Shown here: in pieces, positions 20,244 through 32,509 of the stretch | How the letters are laid out: each line of letters starts with the position of its first letter | How positions within the stretch are numbered: the first letter of the stretch is position 1 | Origin: Tanytarsus gracilentus | Taxonomy: Eukaryota > Arthropoda > Insecta > Diptera > Chironomidae | Length of the DNA stretch: 64,000 bases | Direction of reading: 5' to 3' | NCBI GenBank assembly: GCA_038502055.1 | Contig: JAXRKN010000025.1 | Coordinates: 620,001-684,000, forward strand | Made by a program: the position numbers and the translations under genes | The notes under the pieces: model-generated | Databases searched by the model: none | Seen by the model: only the letters and a program-made list of their open reading frames with translations | What the model was told of the DNA's origin: nothing

Positions 20244-21668
20244 TCTTCAGTTTGACGATTTTTATATCTTAATAACTGAAAAGAGATAAATTATTATTCG
20301 ACTTGATGCGATCGTGGTTTGTTAACAACTAAGTTTTGTGAGTAAATTTTCTTCCTCTCTCTCAAGCGGCTCATCAGTGTGCGCATATGAACTTTTTTCT
20401 ATAACGTGTAACAGGCTCACAAACGTGTCTTCACTCCATTCGCATTTTATTAGTGATTTGTGTGCGAGAATTTTTTCTACTCGCTCGCGCTATGTCTCAT
20501 AGCATGGAACTAGCGTTATCAATGTTTTTTTAGATCATTCTGTTTCTGGGTTTGTTGCCGGCATGACAACAATAGTCAAGTTAAAATAAAAGTTTGATTT
20601 CACAAGATAATATTTTGATGTATGACTCAATAAAAGGTCACTGACATATTGCACCAGTATTACAATTTACAACCCAATATTTTAGATTCTAAGACAAATA
20701 TTGACGTAGTTTCTGAAATTTTTTCAACACCTAAAAATTGGTGCCTTTAAGGGTTAAATAAAATTTTATTTACATTTTTCTCACTAATTTTGTGTTTCTC
20801 GTTTTACTGATACATTCGACTAACCTCGCTTCCAATAAGAGAAAAATTCGAAAACATGACTGAGAAAACATATTTATGTTTCCAGTGCGATTTGAGAGCA
20901 GACAAAAGTTAGGTAACTTTCTTAAATTGTAATTGAACTGTTTTACAAAAAAAATCGGGGCACGCATACAAAAATAATTTAAAAGGTAAAATGCAGAAAA
21001 AATTTAAAAAATAAAAATTAAATTAATTTTTTTTTTCTCACTACGAATCCAGTATGAATCAATTCCAGAAAGCTACGACCATGCGCATTCAAAGTTATCA
21101 TTCTCTCGGGCTAATCCAAAATACTAAATTTTTCTTCTGTCCACTAATATCCTTTCCAGTCACAAAAGCACACTCAACAACTGTCGACGTGTAGTGCTCA
21201 CAAATTTTTTTCCATTCAATTTTATTCAGGGATTAATTGAGTTAAACGCTTTAGATCGATTGTTCTTCAAAAAAAATTTATTCTAGTTTGAAAGTTAAGC
21301 GATTTATTGATAAAAAAAGCTCGTGTGGTGTGATATAATTTTTTTAATATCCAAAACTCAGCAAGCTTTTAATTTTTTAATTTTTGGAGTGATGCAAAAT
21401 TGATTTTGTAGTTTTTTGTGGCAGTGAAGGAAGAACACTTTTGAAGTACATTCTTTTTGAATTTTTGCCAAAAGGAGGAAATTTTGAGTTCAAATTTTTA
21501 CAAAACATATGCAAGCGCTTGCTCAAACTCATAGTAAATAATGAAAAACAGAAATTGTATAGAAAAACTATTCAATTTGTATCAATTTGAAGCCATATCA
21601 TTCACATAATCGTAATTCCTTAAGGTTTAAAAAATCATAAAACATCTCCAGAATATATTAATATATTA
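20244..21668. promoter_or_regulatory. Divergent intergenic region, PGM2 / STARD10-like
   Basis: 1.4 kb between two divergent start codons. It must hold both promoters and 5' UTRs by position. I see no clear TATA element or recognisable repeat, and no coding exon. Confidence 0.4.
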
Positions 21669-22896
21669 ATGGCGCGTATAGCGGAAGATAATGATTTCGA
21701 TCAATTAAAAAAGTTAGTAGACGAAGGTGAAAGTTGGGTGTTAGAACTCGATAGGGACTCAAAAGTATGGACACGACCAGTTGAGGGCTGCTCCTTTCAA
21801 ATGGTTAAAATTCAAACAACCTTTCCGGATATTACTTCTGAAACTTTGTATGATGTTCTTCATGATCCTGATTATAGGTAAATAATATCTATTCAAAACA
21901 AAGCTTTAAAAAAAATATTTTTGTAAAAATAAGTATTGAGCTTTGAAATTTTTAAACGATAAGCTTTTTAAAAATAGCCTTTTTTATGATTTCTTTTAAA
22001 CTTAATTCATCCTTTTTCTACCACAATTCTACTCAGGCGTGTTTGGGACTCAAATATGCTCGAATCTCTTGAAATTGGTTTACTCAATGTGAATAATGAT
22101 GTGGGATACTACGCGAGTAAGTTCATGAATTTCACATAATTAAATTGTTTGTCTCTTTTTATACGATGTAACATTTCATTTTATGGTTGCATGACAAAAG
22201 TAAAGAAAATAAAATTTGTTAAAAATTCTCATTCCAGTGCAATGTCCGCCTCCACTGAAGCCTAGAGATTTTGTGTTGCAAAGATCGTGGCTAGACACGG
22301 GTCCAAATGGTGAGCAAATGCTGATATCTCGCTCAGTTCCACACAAAGATTATCCGCCTAAGAAGGGTTATGTGAGGTATGGATAAGTGTTTATTGAGAT
22401 ATTTGATGATGACAGCAAATTTAATTAACTTTGCAGAGCTTTTACTCACATCACAGGCTTTCTTTTACGTCCTAGAACACCAGAAAGCGGTTGTGTTTTA
22501 AATTATGTTGCTCAGTGTGATCCATGTGGGAAACTGCCGAGTTGGCTTGTAAATAAGGTCACACATACACTAGGTCCTAGAATGATTAAAGACTTGCGAA
22601 AAGCTGCTCTTGGTTACGTTGATTGGAAACAAAATCAATCACATGTTCGTAAACCATGGAGATATCCTGAGGACATTACAGTCCCGCGAATTTTAATTGA
22701 CGATTGTTGGGAGTCATTAGATTGCGAGGATTCTAACAACAGCCCTCAAACTCCAAATAAAAACAAACCAATTGCAAAAATTTACACTTCAAACGGCGAC
22801 ACCAACAATGCCAACCCCAATTCTGCCACAAGTAGTCCCGTAACAGCGAAAAAATCTACAAAACTCAAAAAATTTAAATTCAAGTTTGAAAAATAA
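21669..22896 (+). CDS. START-domain lipid transfer protein, STARD10-like
   Basis: Four exons: 21669-21877, 22037-22116, 22238-22376 and 22437-22896. They give 295 residues, close to the 291 of human STARD10. The START domain covers residues about 15-220, with FPDITSETLYDVLHDPDYR, WDSNMLESLEIG, QCPPPLKPRDFVLQRSW, HKDYPPKKGYVRA and PSWLVNKVTHTLGPRMI. STARD10 binds phosphatidylcholine and phosphatidylethanolamine and moves them between membranes; that role is inferred for this protein. The C-terminal 60 residues are low-complexity and Asn/Thr/Ser-rich, ending in a basic KKSTKLKKFKFKFEK tail. There is no signal peptide, so it is probably cytosolic. All junctions are GT..AG. Confidence 0.9.
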
Positions 22897-25068
22897 ATAA
22901 ATAATTCGCAAGTATCAAAATCTTCAATTATAAGTGAGAATCATATAAAGAATTAAACAGTGATATTTTTAAATCGAGTGCATGGGAAATGAGAGAAAAA
23001 AAGATTCATTGTTGAAATTTACAATAGAGAGGTTTTGTTGTTGCGGATGTGTCTATGCTATGCAATATGAAATTTAAAGACACGAGAATTTTGAGAGAGA
23101 TTTTGGAAGTCTTCCGGAAAATTTTTTAAGCCATTAAGAATCAAATATAATTAAATCCTAAAGATTTCGTAAATTTTTTAAAGTTTAAAATTGTTAAATG
23201 GGCTATATTATGACTTCTACTTTATAAAAGGTTTACATGAAAAAAATTTTAATTCCTAAAAAGGCATGAATTGAAAACTATTTGAAAATTTAAAATAGCT
23301 ATTTTAATTTATGATTTGTGAGTGCAAATCGACACTTTAACAACTGCAGTGATTCAAAATACATTAGATTCTATAATTTATCAATTCTACTAGTGGAATG
23401 TGATTTAGTGGGCATGAAAATACATGATGGTAATGTGAGAATAAGGGCAGGAACAGTGTGTATAAGAAGAGTTCATGTTTAATGCGACATTCAGTATATG
23501 TAATCTCAGCTCAATAATGAAGATTAAGGGTTGGCTTGAAAATATTGAAGTCCAAGTGAGGGGAACATTTAAAATTCTTGGAAAAAATTTCAATTTTATT
23601 ATTCTGCACTTTTATTCAATAGAAAGCTTTTATAAAATAAATATGAACAGGATAAATAGTTTCATTCGCTCGTTAAGTGCAAAAATTACCTCTTTAATCT
23701 TTACCCTTCTTATTACCACTTCATAATTACCCCCAAAAGAGAGTGAAGCATTTTTTAAGATGTTTATTGCCTAAAGAACTTTTTAAATTTGATCTTTTCG
23801 AGCTAATATAAAGTCCTCTTTAAATCTCTTACATACATTAAATTAAACTCAAAATAATTTTTCTTTTTCTATCAATGTTGAAAAAGATGAAAATGAAATC
23901 TGTTTTCGTGCAAAGCGAGACAGTGAAAGTTAAATGGATAATTAATGAATGAGACTAACAAAACGTTTTGAGTGGATGAGATTTATTTTTAATTTTCTAT
24001 GAGCTTAAAATTTCAAGGTGGTTAAGAAAAAATGAAAATAAAGGATGAATTATGTTACTAAATTAAATCGTATTTTATTTGAATATTTTCCAGTATTATA
24101 AAATACACGCATTTAAGCAGATATTGGCAACTACATTGTAATCGAGGAAAAATTACAGTAATTAATTAAAATTTCATACAAAATTTATGTACAATATTTT
24201 TTTTGTGATTGCCCATCTTTTCTTTTCCCTATCGATTTTGTTAATTTACTCAATTGCATCCAATTTCTTTTTCCGCAATTTACAAAATTATTGAGTGAAT
24301 AATGAAAGCGAGAGATTACTTGGAAGAACACAGCCGTGAAGTATTTCTCTCCTTCATAAACATTTTTATTTTTTGCATGTCTTTTCTTATCAGACCCCTT
24401 ATAACGTACTTGAGTTGACTTAAAGCAAGTAAAAATTATTCTCCCTGTATTTGAGAATGATCTCATGTATAAATAAATATATGGCTGATAAATTATTACA
24501 GAATTATTATCAAAACATGTTCTAAGATTCCGCATGCTCTATACATTATTTTGTCGTTTGCATATTCTCAATTTTATACACTCTCGGACCCGCGCGCGTG
24601 TTTTTTAAAATTTGAGATTCTGTTTTCTCTCACAGTAATCTCCGAGGAGACGATTGATAATAAAGCGGAGTAGACAGGTCAGTATGGAATGATAAGTCAA
24701 CTTTAACGCGTCTCGCAGTCGTAGTCCGGGTGCTTTTCGGAAGCGATGCAATATAAAATTACAATATTACCTATTGAGAGTGAAAAAGAAGAAAATCAAA
24801 GTGTAAAATTATCATGGACAAGAAAAAAAATAGTGAAGAGTTACCAAAATTTTCTGGTGTTCTTTTTTATTCCATTTCAATTGATTGCTTTATGGTATGT
24901 TAAGAGCTTTAACAAAAGGATGTAAATTTTTTAACATGTGTTTCAAAAGATTAAAAACTAACAAATTATGAAGTGTCCATCCCTTTAAAGTCACAAAGTC
25001 TCTTTGCTGATAACTCATTATTTTTATTTTTATTCTTATTTACGCAACAATAACGACGACAATCAATT
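22897..25068. other. Intergenic region before the fuseless-like array
   Basis: No supported gene. An ATG at 24814 opens a 27-codon frame that ends at a possible donor (atggtatgtt, about 24895). It could be a first coding exon of the first fuseless-like module, but I find no acceptor that joins it in frame. The rest is AT-rich with no recognised repeat. Confidence 0.4.
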
Positions 25069-26377
25069 ATGTTCATAAGGAGAGGAACGTGGGACCTTCT
25101 AGATCATTACAGGCAGTTTTTTCCATTTGTTCCCAGTTACATTGTGTCATCGATGCTAACATTAATTTTAGAGCTAATAAGGAGCACATACAGTAAGTTC
25201 AATGTCATTGCCAGATCGCGCAAAAGTGGAATTGAAAATTACGATGAAATTATGATTTATATTGTAGTTACAAATCGCTTAAAAATTCTTGATGACGATA
25301 CGTGGCCTGTGATTTTGAAGAAAAATTTATATCTCAGCTTCTATGACATTCTCTACAATATCTCTTGCATTACTTGGTGGAGAGCCATATGGGGTCATCC
25401 AGAAGGTGAGCTTAAATCGAGCATGTAATTTTTTTGCGTTGATAACGATTTGAAAAATGTAAATGAAACATTTTAAATTTTAATTGTGAAGTTTTTTGCT
25501 TTGAGTATAAAAATATATAAAATAATTTAGGATTTAATTAACTAAAATTGGCTTTTATGGTTTTTTGAACTCTTAAGTCTATGAAATCAATTCAATTGTT
25601 TTAATTTTTATCCTTGATAATTATTAAATTGTTTCTTCCAAAATTTCATGTTTTTAAATTTCTCATCTCATGATGTGGTTCTCTATATTCTCGTTAATAA
25701 CGTTTTAATGGAATTGTCGGATGGACTTTTTATTAAGTTTAAATAATAAGAGTTTTTAGAAGTCAATTAGAAATTGAGAAGTCATAAAAAAATTCAGAAA
25801 TTATCTAGATAATTTCAGTATCAAGGATGTCCCCCACTTAAAGATTTTCGTAAATTTTTTACTCAACACAGGCTGAATGACATTTGACAGTAGATTCATC
25901 ATCATCGTCGTCATCATCATCTATCCATTTGTAAAAGAAGACTCTGTGACATTTTGCCCCTGTGACATTTTGCCCACACCCAAAATCTGTGGGCAAGGGC
26001 AAAAAAAATATAGGGTCAATTTGTCCATGGTCAAATGAGGGCAAAATTTGCAAAATATGTGGGCATGGTCAAATCTGTGGGCAAATTGCCCCGGACAAAT
26101 TGACCCTATATTTTTTGTCCATGGACAAATTGCCCATGAATAATTTTTTTTGTCAAAATATAAACTTAATTAAAATAATTTAAAGTTTTTATAGCGATAT
26201 ATCGAGCCAATACGGAAAATTTTAAAGATTTACTTTTTGCCTATTTTTTGGGTTTTTCTAGTGGTTTTTACATTAACAAAAATCAGGTTGTATTTTTTCT
26301 TAATAGAAATTTTGATATATCACATGTACTATCCAGCATTCATAGTTATGGAGCAGTCTGCTCTCAAACCTGAAAAA
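25069..26377 (+). CDS. Fuseless-like membrane protein, N-terminal-half module A
   Basis: Two exons are supported: 25069-25405 (ends in phase 1) and 26262-26377 (enters in phase 1, leaves in phase 0 before gtaagt). The protein starts MFIRRGTWDLLDHY and contains a second motif WWRAIW near residue 105. Hydrophobic segments and the MYYPAFIVMEQSA stretch match the positions of MAPPVVLATDHSK in the complete gene at 32510. The first membrane segment that precedes RGTW in the relatives is missing, so the start is incomplete or degenerate. There is no own C-terminal half; the donor phase would fit exons further downstream. A palindromic repeat lies in the intron between the two exons, and a second lies downstream of 26377. 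Whether it is a gene, an alternative 5' cassette or a decaying duplicate is open. Confidence 0.5.
25940..26135. mobile_element. Palindromic MITE, copy 1
   Basis: Contains gtgacattttgcccctgtga, then gggcaaaaaaaatataggg, a central part with gggcaaaatttgcaaaatatg, and the complementary ccctatattttttgtcc at the other side. It lies between two exons of module A and shares its core and arms with the copy at 26800-26997. Confidence 0.7.
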
Positions 26378-26799
26378 GTAAGTCTTAAAATTTCTGAAAA
26401 ATTTCGAAGATTCCAGAGAGGTATTTTTGATTTTGCCATAACTTTTGATTCTTTTAAGATAAAAATCTGACTTGTTTGCATGTTGTAGATGAAGAACATT
26501 GACAATTTTTCAAAAAATTATAAATTTTTTTATTTGCAGGAAGTGCTTAATATCCTCAAAAGAATTTAATTTCAAAACTTACTCTCATTTAATAGTTTTA
26601 TAAATTTTATTTGGGATTTAGAAGAAGCAATTCGGTGTTTTATCACTTTCAGTTAAAAAGTTTTGAGTATGGATACTCAAGAAGTGCCAATAGGTGCAAA
26701 ATTAAAAATCGCTTATTTCTATTTAAGTATATCATAGTGAAATTAGTGTAAAAAGTTAGTATAAAAAATTTGAAAAAATATTAAAACAATTAAATAATG

Positions 26800-26997
26800 T
26801 ATGGGCAAATTGTCTGTGGGCAAAAAATATAGGGTCAATTTGTCCATGGTCAAATGAGGGCAAAATTTGCAAAATATGTGGGCATGGTCAAATCTGTGGG
26901 CAAATTGCCCCGGACAAATTGACCCTATATTTTTTTTGCCCTTGCCCACGGATTTTGGGTGAGGGCAAAATGTCACAGGGGCAAAATGTCCTAACCC
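26800..26997. mobile_element. Palindromic MITE, copy 2 with arms inverted relative to copy 1
   Basis: The outer arm gggcaaaatgtcacagg near 26965 is the reverse complement of the left arm of copy 1. The about 90-base core (from tcaatttgtccatggtcaaa to ggacaaattga) reads in the same direction in both copies. It lies downstream of module A. Confidence 0.7.
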
Positions 26998-27786
26998 CGT
27001 AAAAAAATCATTTTACATTCGAATTTTTAATCTCCTCAATTAAGTTAGTTTCGGGATGATTTAAAGCTCATCGCTCACGCTAGATAAAGTAAAGACCCCA
27101 CGGTGCTTATTTAACAAGTTACTTATTGCAGATAAACATTAAAGATAAGAATCTCGCAGAAACAAAATTATCTCAATGTAAATAAGGTAGTCCGTGTTTA
27201 GAGTTATAGTTTGAAAATCTAAATTTAAATGGAAAAATGTACAGTCACAAACAATTTCAAATTTTTTTTGTGTCTCCGGAAGGAAGGCTATTTAGTCACA
27301 GATCGATTATTATCATGCGACTCTAGCATTTTCTCTCAGGGAATGGCTTTTAATTGGATACCCACATGATACGCTATAAATTTTTCTATAAATTATCATG
27401 ACTAGCAGCATGAGTGCATAATTAGTGGAAGTGACAATAATAGGTTGCATTTAAGAGCAAACAAACCGTGTTTTAATTTATCATCTTTTTTCACTTTTTG
27501 GATATCCTTCAGTTTTTTCAATGGTGACTTGAGATCAGATTTGATTCGTTTCCCAGGTTTTTACGACCTTGCAAGATTTTAGAGTTGAAAAATATTTTCA
27601 CAAATTATTAAAAGTTAAAACTTGGAATGTATGGAATTACAAGCTTTGATAAGCTTTTCAAACAAATTGTTGGTTGTTTATCACATTTTTCCAGAATACA
27701 CATTTTCTTAGTACATATGCGTCATTAAAAGTAATTTAAAGCTTGTCTAATAAGTAAGATAGTCACGTTAAAATGATAATTTCTAG

Positions 27787-28246
27787 ATTCAATCAGTCGC
27801 TTGTTACCTTTTGCTTGTGGCACTTTGCAAAAAATTGCTAATGGAAAAAGTCTATCAAGATTTATGCGAAAAGCTCACAAAAAATGAAACGCCGAGGAAA
27901 AGATTTTTCAATTTTCTGGATAGCTGTTTTTCACTTTTTGTAGTCTCTCCACTTGTGGTGTCTTTTTGGAAAGGAATTTGGTGCATAATTAATGAATATC
28001 ATGCGATGTATGGAATTTTTCCAGTATGGAAATTTCTAGTGATTTGTTATATAATTAACACGACAATATACTTTTCTCGAGATAAACTTTCGGAATTTAT
28101 TTTGGGAGGTGAAGTGAAAACTCTCGAGGATACCGCAAGAAGATTTTGGATTTACCGACTTTATCATTATGTGTTTGCATTTTGTAGCATTATGATTTGG
28201 AGATGTATTTGGGAAATTCCGGCAGAGGTACTTGGAACAGAGCTGG
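27787..28246 (+). CDS. Fuseless-like membrane protein, module B
   Basis: One exon encodes FFNFLDSCFSLFVVSPLVV followed by SFWKGIW, and later YHYVFAFCSIMIWRCIW. These are the paired W(R/K)G.W motifs of the N-terminal half of this family. Translation could start at the ATG at 27841. The frame is also open without a stop from an acceptor at 27786, in phase 0, which would allow it to follow module A. It ends after GTEL in phase 1 before gtgagt, the same position and phase as modules A and C. A possible short 3' exon at 28419-28459 (ending CASIIT, then stop) joins in frame but is weak. The phase-1 exon of module C at 29743 is an alternative partner. Confidence 0.5.
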
Positions 28247-28753
28247 GTGAGTGATATTGGGAATTTAAAATGTTACAAAAATGTTTTATAGAAAGTTAAA
28301 AAGTTGTGAGACTCAATTTCCTTACACTTCTTTCGCTTTGAGATTTCATTTCAAACTGTCTTGGATAATTTTCTTCGTGAACAATTGCCGATATTTTTTT
28401 ATGTAAATATTTGCATAGAAATGACATTGAGCTTTTTATGCGCATCAATTATCACCTAACACACCATGTATCAAGCAAAACTTTCATCACCATTCACACA
28501 ATTTCTTTCTATATATAGTCGACGTAAACAATGATGGTCGATGAAGAGTCGCCAAAAAGCCATCGATACATTTTCATTCCTTCATCAGCTGTCGTGGGAT
28601 TAACACGTTTAATGTTTTACATTACGCGCTCTTTTTCGATGTAATAATTCATTCAATAACTGTACACAAGTAATTTTCATCAGTAGTGCATTTTGTCTGT
28701 CATTTAATGTAGTTCATATAATTACGAGTGAAAAGGAAATTTTGTGAATAAAA

Positions 28754-29997
28754 ATGTCATCAAGTGTCGATGGTCCGTTTGATAATCACATTTTATACAA
28801 GACATTAAGAGCTCACGCTCATCCCTATTTGACGCCATGGCGAAGGTTCGTATTAAGCTTGAGTGACAGTTTAATTTCACTCTTCGTTGTTGGACCATTA
28901 GTTGTTGGATATTGGAAAGGGACATGGCAAACGATGGATAAATTTCCACACGTCTATCTACCATTAAATTGTTTCATTTTTGGCGCCATAATTCACTGTT
29001 GCTTCTGTCTACTTCGTGAACCGTTTCACGATAAATTTCACTTTTCATTGAGTCAATCCGAAAATGTGTCAGTTTTTAGGAAATTCCAGCATTTTCTTAT
29101 CAAAAGGATTTGCACTTACATTTTTAGCATCGGAATTATAATGCATTGGTATGTCTAGTTATATATCATGGACTCATGGTTTTACGTTTTACGTTCATTT
29201 CTTGAACAATTTTTCATGCAAACATAAAAAGGCGAGGAGGATGGGCGATTTATGATGATATAACAGGTAAATGTGATCAGTGACACAATTTATTAGTTAA
29301 TCGTGAGTTATGCAAAAATTATGAGGGTTAGGTATTAATTTTTGTAATAAAACTATTTTGTAAAATAATGGTGTATGTTTAAATTTTAAAAGCTCTATAT
29401 ATAAGCTATAAAGAATCAACAAGTGGTTTTTATATGTATCTGAAAGCAGCTCTTTAAGCATCTTCCATGATGAAGATGGCAAGTGCTAAGATTTATGATT
29501 TATTGTAGTACAAAGACAGACTTGTTTATGGAGTGTTTATTTTTAAGCATTTTGTTCGTTTTTAAACAAAATATTTAAAAAAAAATTAGGAAAGGGAAAA
29601 AGATTTAAATTTTTTTAATCCAAAATTTTTCTAAATTGATTAAACTGCACTTTAATTATTTACATTTTGATCATCTAAACGATAAACATCGTGCATCGTT
29701 TAATATCAATATTCACTCAAACATATTTTTCTCTCTTACTAGGTTCTGAGCTATACGTCGCCATGATTATTTCCGTTATTTGCTTTATTCCTCTTGTGAT
29801 GATGCGATCCGTTAGAAATTTAGTCGCGCCGCCAATACTAATCATAACCGACTCTAAGGAGTTCTCGTTTAATTTTCCAACTGTATGTATTTATATTTAT
29901 TTTCTCTTCTTATTTTCCTAACTCATTTAATTTTTCTTTTCCGCCACTTCAAATAATGCTTTTGGGACGATGACAAATGTAGCGATATCGAATTGAC
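28754..29997 (+). CDS. Fuseless-like membrane protein, module C
   Basis: Exons 28754-29148, 29232-29266 and 29743-29882, with a possible 15-base microexon at 29983-29997. The protein begins MSSSVDGPFDNH. It has LFVVGPLVVGYWKGTW, a second motif IIMHWRGGWAIYDD, and then a membrane segment followed by RNLVAPPILIITDSKE. This equals the N-terminal half of the complete protein encoded at 32510-35065. No C-terminal half lies between here and that gene. The last exons end in phase 0, the same phase as the acceptor at 33751, so joining to the downstream C-terminal-half exons is possible. Otherwise it encodes a half-size protein. Confidence 0.55.
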
Positions 29998-32509
29998 GTA
30001 AGTATATATTCTTGATTGCGACATTCGTTAGAAGAACCATAAACAAAGCATTAAATTTACAAGAATGTCAAAATATAATCATCAAATTTGTTAGACTCTA
30101 TTGCGTGTTTTCTTTATTAATATGATAAAAGTAGTGAAAATATTTCCATGTTTTAATGTGTCATATTAAAATGTTAAGAACAAAAGCGTTTGTAAATAAA
30201 TGAAGACAGTTAGCAAAAGTTTTCGTTTGGACACTAGGAAAAAAGTTACCGTTCACTTTTTTTAAAAGTGCATGGCAATTCAATTAAAGTTATGAAATAA
30301 AAGTTTAATAATTGTGTAAAGTCACGCCTTTACTTAAATAATTTATTTCACTCAATGAATTGACAATTGGCGAAAAGCTTTTTCCTAAATATAATCGATA
30401 CCAATTTAAAATAGCTTCGTTTGCGGTAACGCAAAAATTTCCAACAATGCAATGCAAATTTAATCGTGCCTTCCCCACAGAAAGACTTTTTATTGAAATG
30501 CAATATGAACTTGAATATCGATAAAAAGGGACAAAACATTCGCGAACATTCTAAGGATTTTTTTGTTTTGGTCTAACAATTTATTTTTCAAAATTTAAAG
30601 TTTTTTAAAACTCAAAATCGACGTTACTATTGATTGGTGAGAAAATTTGCATAATAATCGGTTGAGGTGAAAAGGAAAAATTCACGGCTAAGCTCAATCC
30701 TTGCGATTCATTTTATATTTTTAGGTAGCCACCAACACATGCACTTTTATTGTTTGCCTGCGTCATTTCTTTCTTTTTTTTTCTGCAGCATAAAGCACAG
30801 TTTTGCTCTCCATTTTTATTAGTTCCATTTCCATGTTGAACACGAGTTGAATAATTGTTGAAATATAAAAAAAGCTATAGAAATGTCACGTGAAAGCGTG
30901 TTAGATTGTGTTCGAAGGGAAGAGCATAGAAATGCTGTGAGAATTTCACATTTCGAGCGCAATTACTCTAGTCACTTGTGTGTATGTTTCTGTGATAAAA
31001 CAAAAGCGGTGATTTAAAAAAGTTCACTATAAAGCTCTCGACAATAGGAAAAAATTCTCTCTCAGTATTAGACATATCATCAAACTGCACTCAAGTCTAT
31101 CAAGTGCTCGTGTAGATTAAGGAAAACCCTCAAATTTTTTCATGTGCCATCAGTTTTGTGATTAATTAGAAGAAAATCAATTTTAATTTACTCAAAGAAG
31201 ATAAGAGTTCAACTTAAATTAGCTCAAGTGCACAAAACTGTAACTCTTGTGATTAAAGTAGAACAAATGTGCGTTTGAAATTATTAATATTCGCGCATAT
31301 CATAAACTTAGCTAAACGTGATCCGCGAGTGTATTGTGAGTGCACTTTACAATCTATTCGTACGGTTACATTCATGAATGTCCGCTAATCTCAATATCAC
31401 AATGTGACGAGTTGACGAAAATTGATAAATGTATGCTCATACAGACTCATCATTATGAGAGTGAGAGCAGCAACTCTTTGAAGAGAGTGAATGGAACTTT
31501 AAAAAATGTATTTATACAACATGGGACAAACTAATAAAATTATAAGAATCGAGAGAGTCATCGCATTGTTAGTAAACTACAAAAAAAATAGTGATAACAG
31601 TTCGCATTGGAAGCTGCACTCGATTAGATCAAAAAATTCTCAAACCTAACGGAATATTTAAAATTGATGCTTTTGAAGTGAAATCTCAAATAGGGGTTGA
31701 AGTGTTTGAAAATGTCTATAAATTGACATAATAATATAAACGGCTAAAAAGCGATGTTGAAAAGTTCATGAAGTTTCAAAATTTGTTTATTCAAATGCCA
31801 ATCAAAAAGGATTTACAGTGAATTAAAAAAATATCAACGAGGTTCTTCGTGGAAACTAACGTATAAGATTAAAATATTTTAAACAAAACAAAAGTTAAAG
31901 AAAATAAAAAGCGGTTAATTTCTATTCTTACTTTTATTATTAATAAAAGTTTTCTCAAAACAAGCAATAAAATTACGAATGTTTGAAAAATATTGAATGA
32001 TATACTTAGTCTAACTCAACAGGTTGCAAATGCAAAGTGAAATATACTAAAAATTAAAAATCAGCAAAATAAAATATTTTTCAAAAAGCTTTTTCAAAAT
32101 TTATTTCAACATATCGACATTGTGCCCTAATTCATTTCTAAGAGATTATAAAAGTGAACAAAAGCAGTTTTAACATAAATATATTTATCACAAAATTAAT
32201 GTCTTTTCTTATGAAATCATACTCTAAATAAATCTAATTGTTCACCTATATTTGGAGTTGATTGAAAAGCTCGATGAACTGAAAATAATTCGATTGATTT
32301 CCTCCAAAAAAAGTTGTTGTCGTGTCGACTAAAAAAGCAATAAAAATCTGTGATAAATTTGAAGTGCTATTTTACATATCAAACTCACACAATGACACAA
32401 TGATAGAGCGATAAAAACACGAGTTCACCTTATCGAGTAAGAGATTAAAAAGAGTTAAATTGTTTACGGTGTTAAAAAAAAGTTTCAAGTGTTGTAAGAA
32501 AAGAATAAA
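29998..32509. other. Interval between modules C and D
   Basis: 2.5 kb with no recognisable coding exon. It probably contains the promoter and 5' UTR of the complete fuseless-like gene. I see no clear repeat. The short frames present have no family similarity. Confidence 0.45.

Noticed and set aside
24185..24535. 116-residue minus-strand frame
   Set aside because: No recognisable motif, and codon content typical of random AT-rich sequence.
31340..31534. 64-residue plus-strand frame between fuseless-like modules C and D
   Set aside because: No hydrophobic segment or W(R)G.W motif, so it is not a further module; no other support.
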